Positions 8,021 through 16,561 of a stretch of 64,000 nt of DNA are shown here, piece by piece (the first letter of the stretch is position 1; each line of letters starts with the position of its first letter). The DNA is taken from positions 1-64,000 of the forward strand of contig DASYUH010000010.1 of NCBI GenBank assembly GCA_036001465.1. The letters are read 5' to 3'. The notes below the pieces were generated by a model. It was given only the letters and a program-made list of their open reading frames with translations, searched no databases and had not been told where the DNA came from. Both the position numbers and the translations under genes were made by a program. This DNA comes from Candidatus Polarisedimenticolia bacterium (GTDB lineage Bacteria; Acidobacteriota; Polarisedimenticolia; Gp22-AA2).

Positions 8021-11000
8021 TTCCGGAGCGAACGAAGAGGATCTCGGCGCGCACCGTTTCGCCCGGCAGGGCGCGCCGGAGCGCTTCCACGTAGAGCCGC
8101 ATCTGCGGCCGGTACCGTTCCGCCGCGGGGCCGGGGTCGCCGTCGAGGCGCTCGGTCTTGTAGTCGGCCGCCACGACCTGTCCGCGCTCGTCACGGTAGA
8201 TGAGGTCGCACACGCCGGACCAGGTCACGCCCCGCTCGTCCCGGAAGATCAGCGGGACCTCGCGGCCGAGAATCGAGCGGGAGGCGAGGCGGGCCGGCAG
8301 GGGAGAGCGCAGGATCTCGTCCACGATGCCGCCGGTTTCCTCCGTCACCCGGGCGCGGAGACCGGAGGAGACGGCCCCGTCCGATTCCTCCGACAGGACG
8401 CGATCGACGGCCTGGCGGGCCAGATCGCGGAGCAGCGCCCGCGACCTGAAATCCCACCGCTCGAGCGCCGCATGCAGGGCGCTCCCCGCGAGCCGGGCGG
8501 CGTCGCGCGCCCGATCCGCCGGGCGCGCCGCGCGGGACGGCGCTGCGCGTCGCGGGCCCTCGAGGAGTTCCGTCCCGCCCTGCGGCGAGGCGTCCGCAGC
8601 GCCTGCCGGCGAGCGCAGGGGAGGCCGCGTCGCCGCCAGGTCGGCGGCGGCCCGCTCGAACGAGAGCGCCGCCTCCCGCCACAGGGGGTCGACAGCCGGC
8701 CGCGCGGAGACCGGCCGCGTCGCGGGCGCCGGGATGATCCGGTGCGCGACGGACCCTCCCGGCAGGACGCCGGCCGCCGGAAATCCCCCTGCGGTCGAGT
8801 AGCCCAGGGCCGCCAGCGCGTCGCGCCATGGAGCGCGGCGCCCGTCGTTGCTGTTGACCAGGATCAGTCGGTTCATGGCCCGGGTGCAGGCGACGTAGAG
8901 GACCCGCTTCTCCTCGGCCTCCTCGTGACGCCGGGCCGATCGCGCATGCCGGATCCACGCCGCATTGGTCGTCCCGTCCTTCAGCCTGACGGCGAGGAGG
9001 CCTTCCTCCGGGCCCTCCACCCAGCCGGCCTCCAACCCGGGAAGCGCGCCGCTCCTGCGCTCGCGTCCGACATCGGGCACGAACACGACGGGAAACTCCA
9101 GTCCCTTGGCCTTGTGCACGGACAGGATGCGGACCGCGTCCACGGTCTCGTCCGCCAGCGGGCTCTCCCCCTCGTCCCGGGATTCCTGGAACTCCTCCTC
9201 GAGGGCCCCGAGGGTCTCCTCCAGGGACAGCCCGCGGCGGGCGAGATCCTCGGCGCGGGCGGACAGCTTGTTGAGGTTGGCCACCCGCTGCGGCCCCTCG
9301 AACTGGGAGGCGTGCAGCACCAGCAGGGGCGTCTGGCGCAGCGCCGCCCTGATGCTGTCGTCCGGGGACTGTCCGCGCATGTCGGAGCGAAACGATGCGA
9401 GGAAATCCAGCGTGCGGCGAACGCCCGGAAAGCGCGCGCCGTCGAGACCGGCCGGCCACGGCGAGTCGAGACGCCCTCCGGCGGCGGCAAAGGCGGCCAG
9501 TTCGGCGTCGTCCACGCCGCCCAGCGGGCCGCGCAGGACGGCGAGCGCCGCCGCGCCGTCGTTGGGATTGGACGCGGCACGAAGGAAGGCGATCAGATCC
9601 CCCACCTCGGGTCGCTCGTAGAAGTTCTTGCCTCCTTCCACGACGAACTCGAGGCCGGCGTTCCTCATGGCCTGTGCATAGACCCCCACGTTCGTCAGAG
9701 CGCGAAACAGGAGGGCGACGCCCCGGCGCTGCAGCGGTTCGCCGGTCGCTTCCCGCCGGTCGAGGTGTTCGGAGATCCACGCGGCGATGGCCTCGCCTTC
9801 GGCGCGCCGGCGCTCCTCGACGCCGCCGACGGCCGCGACGGACCAGATCTCCAGCGCTGGCGCGCGGTCCTCCGCCGCCTGCAGGGCGGAGACGATCGGT
9901 TCGTAGGCCGGCTGCTCCCCCGTCGACTCGCGTCCGATGAAGGCTTCGAACAAGGCGTTGAGGGGCTCGAGAATCCCCGAGGGGCTCCGGAACGAGTTGT
10001 TCAGGGTCAGTCGATCCCCTCCGCGGGCGGCAATCCGATCCACGGCGCGCCGATAGGCCGCGATGTCGGCCCCCCGGAAACGGTAGATCGACTGCTTCGG
10101 ATCTCCGACGATGAACAGGCGCCCCGGAGCGATGCGGGCGGCGTACGGATCGCTCGACGGATCGCCGTGCTCCTCCGCCAGGAACAACAGGATCTCGTAC
10201 TGCAGCGGATCGGTGTCCTGGAACTCGTCGACCAGGATGGCCCGGTGACGCCCGCCGAGCTCGCGCCGGATCTCCGGGTGCCCCGCGAGCAGGTCGCGCG
10301 CCAGCCGCAGCAGGCCGTCGAAGGAGACGTACCCGGATGCCAGGAGCCGTTCGCGCGCCCTGCGGGCCAGCGGCGCGGCGGCCTCGACGATGGCGGCGAT
10401 GGCCTCTTCGTCCACCCGCGAGAGCGTCACGACGAGCTCGTGGGCCTCGCCGGCCGTTTCCCTGACCTCCTCGGGCGTGCAGCCCGACAGTTTCTGGCCG
10501 GGCGAGGGGATGTCCTTGTCGAGGTACTCCCGGAAGGACCATTCTCCTTGCACCGAAGCCAGGGAGGACGCGCCGCCTGCGGCATACGCCTGCAGGCAGC
10601 GCGCGGACTGATCCAGGAAGCGCTCCATGTTGCGGTTCATGCCCGTGGCGCGCCGGCGCATCCCGGCGATCCGGTCGACCATGAGGGCGATCTCCCCCGC
10701 CAGGAGATCGCGCGCGCCTCCTGCGGGACAGCCCGGCTCGCGCTCCGGATCCCAGGGGAGCCGGAACAGCGCAAGGACCGGGCCGAGGGCGCGGACGGCC
10801 TCCAGGGCGCCCGGGTGTCCGAGGGCTCGACGCCAGATCTCGGCGCGCCGCGCGCCCGGCCCCATCTCGTCCAGGAGGAAGCGATCCCACTCCTCCTCGA
10901 ACAGGGACCTGAAGATCGGCCCCTCGTCCACCCGGAAGGCCGGGTCGACTCCCGCCTCGCGCGGGAAGCGCCTCAGGATCTCGGAACAGAAGGCGTGCAG

Positions 11001-11393
11001 GGTCGAGACGGACGCGGAGTCGAGGTCGAGAAGCGCGGCCAGCGCGCGCCGCGCGATGGCCTCCGCGTCCGCGCCGGCCTCGTTCTTCAGCCAGGCGTAG
11101 GCGCGCGCCGCTTCCGTGGCCCCGCCTGCGGCGTCCGCCCGGGCGCTCCCGGCCGCCAGGGCATGGAGCTCCTCGAGGCCTGCGGCCAGCCGCTCGCGCA
11201 GCTCGGCGGCGGCCTTCTCGGTGAAGGTGATCGCCGCCAGCTGCCCGATCGGGATCCCGGCGCCGGCGACGAGGTTCAGCGCGCGCTCCACCAGAAGCGC
11301 CGTCTTGCCGGTCCCGGCCCCCGCGACCACCACCAGGTTGCGATCGAACTCGGTGGCGGCGCGCCGCCGGTCGGCCGCGTCGGAAAGGTTCAT
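8004..11393 (-). CDS. addA: UvrD/Rep-type helicase-nuclease, AddA/RecB-like subunit
   Basis: This 1129-residue superfamily 1A helicase carries a C-terminal RecB-type nuclease. Walker A is AGAGTGKT at 24-31 and motif II is DEFQDTDP near 388. GDPKQSIYRFRGAD, SVHKAKGLEFP and YVACTRAMNRL follow as the later helicase motifs. The nuclease motif is DYKTE near 1076, preceded by a conserved Asp in CDLIYRDERG. Such proteins, with AddB, resect double-strand ends for recombination. It overlaps the upstream AddB-like gene by ATGA (11390-11393), so the two are translationally coupled. The N-terminal SDAADRRRAA block stands where the Q-motif usually lies, a form common in Acidobacteria-type UvrD proteins. 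Last gene of a six-gene unit. Confidence 0.9.
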   Translation of the reverse strand: MNLSDAADRRRAATEFDRNLVVVAGAGTGKTALLVERALNLVAGAGIPIGQLAAITFTEKAAAELRERLAAGLEELHALAAGSARADAAGGATEAARAYAWLKNEAGADAEAIARRALAALLDLDSASVSTLHAFCSEILRRFPREAGVDPAFRVDEGPIFRSLFEEEWDRFLLDEMGPGARRAEIWRRALGHPGALEAVRALGPVLALFRLPWDPEREPGCPAGGARDLLAGEIALMVDRIAGMRRRATGMNRNMERFLDQSARCLQAYAAGGASSLASVQGEWSFREYLDKDIPSPGQKLSGCTPEEVRETAGEAHELVVTLSRVDEEAIAAIVEAAAPLARRARERLLASGYVSFDGLLRLARDLLAGHPEIRRELGGRHRAILVDEFQDTDPLQYEILLFLAEEHGDPSSDPYAARIAPGRLFIVGDPKQSIYRFRGADIAAYRRAVDRIAARGGDRLTLNNSFRSPSGILEPLNALFEAFIGRESTGEQPAYEPIVSALQAAEDRAPALEIWSVAAVGGVEERRRAEGEAIAAWISEHLDRREATGEPLQRRGVALLFRALTNVGVYAQAMRNAGLEFVVEGGKNFYERPEVGDLIAFLRAASNPNDGAAALAVLRGPLGGVDDAELAAFAAAGGRLDSPWPAGLDGARFPGVRRTLDFLASFRSDMRGQSPDDSIRAALRQTPLLVLHASQFEGPQRVANLNKLSARAEDLARRGLSLEETLGALEEEFQESRDEGESPLADETVDAVRILSVHKAKGLEFPVVFVPDVGRERRSGALPGLEAGWVEGPEEGLLAVRLKDGTTNAAWIRHARSARRHEEAEEKRVLYVACTRAMNRLILVNSNDGRRAPWRDALAALGYSTAGGFPAAGVLPGGSVAHRIIPAPATRPVSARPAVDPLWREAALSFERAAADLAATRPPLRSPAGAADASPQGGTELLEGPRRAAPSRAARPADRARDAARLAGSALHAALERWDFRSRALLRDLARQAVDRVLSEESDGAVSSGLRARVTEETGGIVDEILRSPLPARLASRSILGREVPLIFRDERGVTWSGVCDLIYRDERGQVVAADYKTERLDGDPGPAAERYRPQMRLYVEALRRALPGETVRAEILFVRSGISAAL

Positions 11394-14300
11394 GTCTCCT
11401 CCCCGCCTCCTCTCTGCAGGACCGTCTCGAGCGTCGGCTGTCGGGTGTTCTTGTGTCGCACCAGCGCGTAGTCCGAGGCGCCGGGCGCCGAGGCGATACG
11501 CCTGAGCGTCGGGACGTGCCAGCGGCGGCAGGCCCTCGCGTAAGGGCAGCGCTCGCAGAGCCAGCTCGATTCGTTGAGCGGGAAGCTCCCCGAGGCGCTG
11601 AGCCCGTGGAGGACCCCGAGAGTTTCGAGAATCGCCTCGCGATGGCTCGCGAGAGCGGTCGCCTCGAGGGGGGCGCGCGCGTCGTCATCGTACCCGGGGC
11701 CGACGCCCAGGACCTCGGCGCGGACCGGAGGCGCTTCCAGCTCGCCGCGGGCCGCCAGCGTTTCCGCCAGGAGCAGGTAGAGAGGCATCTGGAGGCTCAG
11801 TCCTTTGAGCATGCGCGCCGGCGAAACGTGGCGCTCCAGATCGCCGGATGTCTTGTAGTCGCTCACCACGACCCCCTCGTCGCCGGCGGCGATCCGATCG
11901 AACCGGCCCCGGACCTCCGGGGACGTCCCGGTATCACCGGGACCCAGTCGGGCGGCGGCCTCCTTCTCGAGTCCCGCCAAGCGCGCCCGCTGCCGCAGCA
12001 GGGCCGGCAGGTCGCGGGCGAGGAACGCGGCGAGGGCGTTCAGCCAGAGCGTTTCGGTGGTTTCCCACAGGAGCGGGTAATGCGATCGCGCGCGCGCCGC
12101 CAGGATCCGGGTGTGGCGCTCCCACGATCGCCGGGCGAGCTCGACCGCGCGGCGCGCCAGATCGCCCGGCACGGATTCGGAAAGAGAGCCGTCAGGAGCG
12201 GAGAGCTCCCGATACAGGTCGTGCAAGACCGCATGGACCGCGGTGCCGACCTCGCGGGCGTCGAGCTCGTACCCTTCCCGGACCTCCGCCATCTCCTGCA
12301 CCCGCAGGACGTGGCGGAAGAAGTAGTGCTGCGGACAGGATCCAAGCACCTCGAGGCGGGAGGGGGACAGCCGATCCGGCCGCTGCGCCGCCTCCCCCAC
12401 GAAGGCGTCGAATCGCAGGCCGGCGGCCCCCGTCCCCGTCCACGGCTCGATCGCCGACAGCATCGAAAGGCCGGCCCGCAGCGCGTCGGTGTATCCCTGC
12501 CTCACCGGCGGCAGCGGCAGCCCCGCGAAGGCCTCCAGGAGGCGCCCGGGCGAGCGCCCCTGCAGGGCCACGTTGACGCACGCGTCCAGGGGCGGCAGGA
12601 TGCCGAAGCGGCGCGCCGCGTCCTCCCCGGCCTCGGCGGGATGCGCCTTCACGCGACGGGCATCGGCGACGACCCGTGTCAGGAGCGGCGCGCCGTGCAC
12701 CGCGCGGGCCACCTCCCGCAGCGCCAGGCTGGCGACGCGGGCCTTCGCGGAATCGTCGGCCCGCTGCCAGGACACCGTCAGGCGGCGGCGCGCGCACCCG
12801 ATCAGGTGGGCGAGCAGCAGACGCTCCTCCTGCGGCCCCGTCGTCTTGACGGGAACCGGGAGGCGGAGGCGCTCCCGCAGGAGGAGGCGGTCGCGGTCCG
12901 GCAGGAACGGGTCCTCGGTGGTCCGCCTGGGAAACAGGTCGGCGTTGAATCCGATCAGGTAGACGTCGTCGAACGCCTGGCCCCGGGCCTGCATGGCGTC
13001 GAGCACGCGGACACCGCCGTTGTCCCTGTCCCGCCGCGGGGCGCCGCCGTGGGAACCGATCGGTACCATGGCGCGCGTCAGGGCCTTCTCGAAGAACGCC
13101 AGGGCGGATCCCCGCCGGAGCGGCACGCCCGCGGCGTCGAGGCGCCCCATGTCCCGCAGGACGGCGCGCACCGCCGAGGCCCCGGGGTCGTGCTGCGCTT
13201 CCGCCGCCGGGGGATCGAAGCCGTCGACCCGTTCGACGAGGAGCGCATCCATCGCCTCCGCCCAGGCGCTCCAGGACGCGGCCCCCTCCAGGGGACGGGC
13301 GTCGCGTCGGAGTCGATCCACCACCGAGACCAGGGAGGCCGTGTCCTCCGTCAGGCGTGCCTTGCGCCCGCGTTGTCGGGCGCGCTCGTCTTCGCTCGCA
13401 TCCGGCGGGACGTAGGGCTCCCAGTCCTGGATCCAGCGGGGCAGGTCCTGCGTCCAGGTCCGGTACCCGCCGGCGATGTGCCAGGAGCGGCTGAGCCGGT
13501 CCCAGGCATGGGCGCGGGAGGACGGGCCGCCTCCCCGGATCCGCAGCAGACCTCCCCGGAGGAGATCCATCAGCGGCTGGCGGGGAAAATCGCGCAGCAT
13601 CGCGCGGGCCAGCTGCAGGGCGGCCTGCACCCGTGACTCGCGAACGGCGCCCAGGGACTCCGAGGTGGTGAAGGGGAGCGCGTGCTCCGAGAAGATCGGC
13701 CGGAGCCAGGCGGCGTAAGGCTCCAGGGATCGGGCGATGACGCCGATGCGGTGCAGCGGGATGCTCGAATCGGCGCACCGGCTCACGATGTCCAGGACGA
13801 CCTCGCGCAGCTCGGCCGCCGCCCCCTGGGCGTGAAAGAAGCGGACGCGGGGCGCCGGTTCGGGATCGCGCGGCGCCGGACCGGATCCTTCCCGGTAGAG
13901 AAAGGGGAGCCGCGCGGCCAGCAGTCGGTCGGAAGGCGCGTCGGGGAGCGGCGCCGGCCGCTCTCCGAGCATCTCCGGCCAGAACCGCCCGGCGATCTCG
14001 TAGGCGGGGGAGGTGGCGTGGTGCGGGACCAGGAGGACCAGCGGTGCCTCCGAGGCCTCGACGGCGCGCAGGAGCTCGAGGTTGACGCCGATCAGGTCGT
14101 ACGCCCCGTAGTGGATCACCAGACGGAAGCGGCGGCAGAATTCCCGGACGGCGGGGGCCGATTCCCGGATCCAGCGGGCGCGGTCGGTGACCCGGGAGCC
14201 GGGGGCATCGAGCCTCTCCGAGTACGCCGCATGCAGGTCGAGGATCTGATTCCCGCGGGCCGAGAGGCCCTTGGTCCTGGCCGCGGCACCGGCCGGCACG

Positions 14301-14725
14301 CACGCCTCGCGCAGATCGTTCAGGGTGGACAGGATGGCGGCGAGGCTTCCCGGCCGGCGGCCGACGTACTCCGCCAGCGCGCCGCCGCGCTCCTCGACCA
14401 GCCCCGAGAGGATCGTCATCCTGGCGTCGTCGCCGAGCAGGTCCGGCGCGGGCGATCCGGTCGCGGCGCCCGCGGCCTCCGCCAGCGACACGTGGCTGAA
14501 GAAGTGGACGTTGGCCAGGACCGGCAGCCTGTCCGCCAGCGTGACCTGCAGGTAGGCCAGAAGGCCGCGCGTGGGAGCGACCACGGCGACGGGCGGCGGC
14601 AGGGACGGGCTCCCGCCGCGCGCTTCCTGGACGAGCGCCGCGAGGCGATCCTCCAGGACCGAGAAGTCGTGGTGGCCTTCAATCGTTCGCATCGGAGGCG
14701 GCGCGCGGCCGCGCCGCACGATCAT
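11390..14725 (-). CDS. addB: AddB-like PD-(D/E)XK nuclease subunit with Fe-S cysteines
   Basis: This protein of about 1111 residues is the partner of AddA. The N-terminal part is helicase-like (VAVVAPTRGLLAYLQ) but has no Walker A, fitting an inactive helicase that may scan DNA. The C-terminal nuclease has GRFDRIAAGDEG, then DYKTS near 955. Four cysteines are placed as in the AddB/RecB-type 4Fe-4S cluster: one in LGSCPQHYFF near 793 and three in CERCPYARAC near 1055. The frame runs far upstream into the TPR gene; I choose the ATG at 14725, 29 bp after the previous stop, with a G-rich element about eight bases upstream. A second ATG at 14692 has no visible ribosome site. Confidence 0.87.
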   Translation of the reverse strand: MIVRRGRAPPPMRTIEGHHDFSVLEDRLAALVQEARGGSPSLPPPVAVVAPTRGLLAYLQVTLADRLPVLANVHFFSHVSLAEAAGAATGSPAPDLLGDDARMTILSGLVEERGGALAEYVGRRPGSLAAILSTLNDLREACVPAGAAARTKGLSARGNQILDLHAAYSERLDAPGSRVTDRARWIRESAPAVREFCRRFRLVIHYGAYDLIGVNLELLRAVEASEAPLVLLVPHHATSPAYEIAGRFWPEMLGERPAPLPDAPSDRLLAARLPFLYREGSGPAPRDPEPAPRVRFFHAQGAAAELREVVLDIVSRCADSSIPLHRIGVIARSLEPYAAWLRPIFSEHALPFTTSESLGAVRESRVQAALQLARAMLRDFPRQPLMDLLRGGLLRIRGGGPSSRAHAWDRLSRSWHIAGGYRTWTQDLPRWIQDWEPYVPPDASEDERARQRGRKARLTEDTASLVSVVDRLRRDARPLEGAASWSAWAEAMDALLVERVDGFDPPAAEAQHDPGASAVRAVLRDMGRLDAAGVPLRRGSALAFFEKALTRAMVPIGSHGGAPRRDRDNGGVRVLDAMQARGQAFDDVYLIGFNADLFPRRTTEDPFLPDRDRLLLRERLRLPVPVKTTGPQEERLLLAHLIGCARRRLTVSWQRADDSAKARVASLALREVARAVHGAPLLTRVVADARRVKAHPAEAGEDAARRFGILPPLDACVNVALQGRSPGRLLEAFAGLPLPPVRQGYTDALRAGLSMLSAIEPWTGTGAAGLRFDAFVGEAAQRPDRLSPSRLEVLGSCPQHYFFRHVLRVQEMAEVREGYELDAREVGTAVHAVLHDLYRELSAPDGSLSESVPGDLARRAVELARRSWERHTRILAARARSHYPLLWETTETLWLNALAAFLARDLPALLRQRARLAGLEKEAAARLGPGDTGTSPEVRGRFDRIAAGDEGVVVSDYKTSGDLERHVSPARMLKGLSLQMPLYLLLAETLAARGELEAPPVRAEVLGVGPGYDDDARAPLEATALASHREAILETLGVLHGLSASGSFPLNESSWLCERCPYARACRRWHVPTLRRIASAPGASDYALVRHKNTRQPTLETVLQRGGGEET

Positions 14726-14754
14726 AGTCCGAACCCCCGATGAGGCGGAGGACC

Positions 14755-15156
14755 TCAGTCCTTCTTTTCGGGATCGGGCTTGGGGTCGAGCGCTGAGCTG
14801 ATGGAGGCGGAGAGGTCGTCGTCGGGCGCCAGGCCGGCCCCGTCGCGGCTCATGAACTCGGCGATCTCGTCCTTGAGCGATTTCGCCGCTTCCTTCTTCT
14901 TCGCGACGGCCTTCTTCTTCGCGCGGGGCTTCGGCTCCTCGGCCGGCGGCTCGTCGTCGCGGTCCCGCCTCGAGGTGTAGTAGCTCATCTCCTCGGGCGA
15001 CATCTCGGGGACCGGCATCGGCGGGGGGATCTGGGGCGCGACCGACGACTCGAGGCTTTCGGGGGCGGGCAGGAAGGCGTCGAGCAGGGTGCGCTTTTTC
15101 GGCGTCCTCACCTGGAGCTCGAATCGCTGGTAGATGTCCCTGCCGGGTGAAGCCAC
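14755..15156 (-). CDS. Small Pro/Lys-rich hypothetical protein in the TPR-AddAB operon
   Basis: This 133-residue protein has no recognised domain. Residues 1-35 (DIYQRFELQVRTPKKRTLLDAF) may form a short ordered region. The rest is low complexity: a Pro-rich stretch (IPPPMPVPEM), an Arg/Asp/Glu block, a Lys/Ala run (KPRAKKKAVAKKKEAAKS) and an acidic tail. This looks like a largely disordered, soluble protein, perhaps an adaptor or nucleic-acid-associated tail. It lies 9 bp after the upstream TPR gene and 29 bp before AddB on the same strand, so co-expression is likely. Its reality is supported by this operon placement and by the absence of a better gene on the other strand. Confidence 0.6.
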   Translation of the reverse strand: MASPGRDIYQRFELQVRTPKKRTLLDAFLPAPESLESSVAPQIPPPMPVPEMSPEEMSYYTSRRDRDDEPPAEEPKPRAKKKAVAKKKEAAKSLKDEIAEFMSRDGAGLAPDDDLSASISSALDPKPDPEKKD

Positions 15157-15165
15157 CTGGCCCTC

Positions 15166-16533
15166 CTAGTTGTTCGCGGTGTCCTGCTGGAACATGCGCA
15201 GGCTGCGTCGGGCCGGCTCGTTCATCGGGTCGAGCTCGAGGGCGCGGCGCCAGGCCTCCACCGCCTTCGCGGGCTGCTTCATCTTGTACAGGGAGTTCCC
15301 GAGATTGGCGTAGGCGACCGCGGAGTCGGAGCTGTTCTGGATCGCCTGGCCGAACATCTCCACCGCCCGATCGAAATGGGACGTCGTGTGGTACAGGAAC
15401 CCGAGATTGTTGTAGACCTCGCTCATGGCCGGGTCGAGACGCAGCGCCTCCTGGAAGACCTGCACCGCCTCGGCCTCCTGCCCCATCTTCGACAGGACGA
15501 GCCCGAGGTTGTTGTGCGCTTCGGCGTAATCCGGCAGGAGATGGATGGCCTGGCGGAAGGCCGCCTGGGCCGCCTCGAAGGCGCCCCGATAATAGAGGGC
15601 CACGCCCCGGTTGTTGCACTCCTGGGCCTCCTCCCGGGCGCGCCGCGAGAGATCGGCCTGGTCGCGCTTCAGCTGGGTCTCGATGGCCTGGATGACCGAG
15701 CGGTTGCCTTCGTTGATGGAGCGCATGGCGGCGTGGGTCCTTTCCGCCTGTCCCTTCACCAGAGTCATGAGCTGGGAGATCTGCATGGACTCGTCGGCGG
15801 CCCGGTCCATCTTCTTGTCCAGGGAGGCCACCGCCTGCTCCAGCTTCGCCGACGTGGCGCTGACCAGGGCCAGCTCCTCGAGCACCCGGTCGGCGATCTT
15901 CTGCTGCAGCTCGCCGATCGACTGGAGCTGTTCGATGCTTTGTGACGTCGCGGCTGCGGTCACTCCGACCCCGCGAGACTGCTCGTCGAGCCGCGCCTGC
16001 AGCGGGGCCAGGGTCGTCTGGAGCATGGTCTGCATTTCGCCCAGGCAGGCCTGCAGTCTTTCGGAGAGCCGGGTCTCGCTCTCCATCCGGCCGGCCATCA
16101 CCCGTGATTCGAGCTCCTGCAGCGAGGTCGCGAGGCGCGACTCGAGCTCCTGGGGGCCGGCGCCCAGCCGCGCGGCGATCTCGGCGACCTGGCGGGAGAG
16201 CGAGTCGCCCGCCTCGGCCACGCGCCCGATGGTCGCATGGCCGGCTTCCCGCACGACGCCCTGCACCTCGAGGGAGGAGTGCAGGAGCCCCTTTCCCAGC
16301 TCGGTCAGCCGCCGTTCCATGTCGAGAAGCTCGGCGCCCGTGACCCCCGGCGTCGCGCTCGCCCGCGGCGCGCCCGGGCCGGCCACGAGCAGCATGGCCC
16401 GGCTGGCCATCATGAGATTGCAGTCGCGCTGCTCCACGTTGAAGAAGCGGCATTCCTCGTAGATGCACTCCCGGTTCACCGGCTGGCCGTTGTCATCGGT
16501 CGGCTTGAGCGCCGACAGCATCGGGCAGATCAT
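15166..16533 (-). CDS. Cys-motif, coiled-coil and TPR protein
   Basis: This 455-residue protein has three parts. Residues 1-40 contain four cysteines (3, 23, 28, 38; CPM, then CIYEEC and QRDC) that could bind zinc or an Fe-S centre. Residues about 70-290 are helical with long heptad-like stretches (LESRLATSLQELESR, LQACLGEMQTML), so a coiled coil is expected. Residues about 305-450 hold four clear TPRs, for example NNLGLVLSKMGQEAEA and NNLGFLYHTTSHFDRA. I recognise no named family. The ATG at 16533 is chosen because GAGGA lies just upstream and the Cys motif follows at once. It begins 28 bp after the 1280-residue TPR gene. A scaffold role is inferred, not shown. Confidence 0.75.
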   Translation of the reverse strand: MICPMLSALKPTDDNGQPVNRECIYEECRFFNVEQRDCNLMMASRAMLLVAGPGAPRASATPGVTGAELLDMERRLTELGKGLLHSSLEVQGVVREAGHATIGRVAEAGDSLSRQVAEIAARLGAGPQELESRLATSLQELESRVMAGRMESETRLSERLQACLGEMQTMLQTTLAPLQARLDEQSRGVGVTAAATSQSIEQLQSIGELQQKIADRVLEELALVSATSAKLEQAVASLDKKMDRAADESMQISQLMTLVKGQAERTHAAMRSINEGNRSVIQAIETQLKRDQADLSRRAREEAQECNNRGVALYYRGAFEAAQAAFRQAIHLLPDYAEAHNNLGLVLSKMGQEAEAVQVFQEALRLDPAMSEVYNNLGFLYHTTSHFDRAVEMFGQAIQNSSDSAVAYANLGNSLYKMKQPAKAVEAWRRALELDPMNEPARRSLRMFQQDTANN

Positions 16534-16561
16534 CGTGTCCTCGCAGACAGGTGTGTGTCCT

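Noticed and set aside
14726-16468. Upstream extension of AddB through the TPR gene
   Set aside because: The frame stays open by composition only; AddB homology begins after 14725 and the TPR gene occupies this stretch in another frame.
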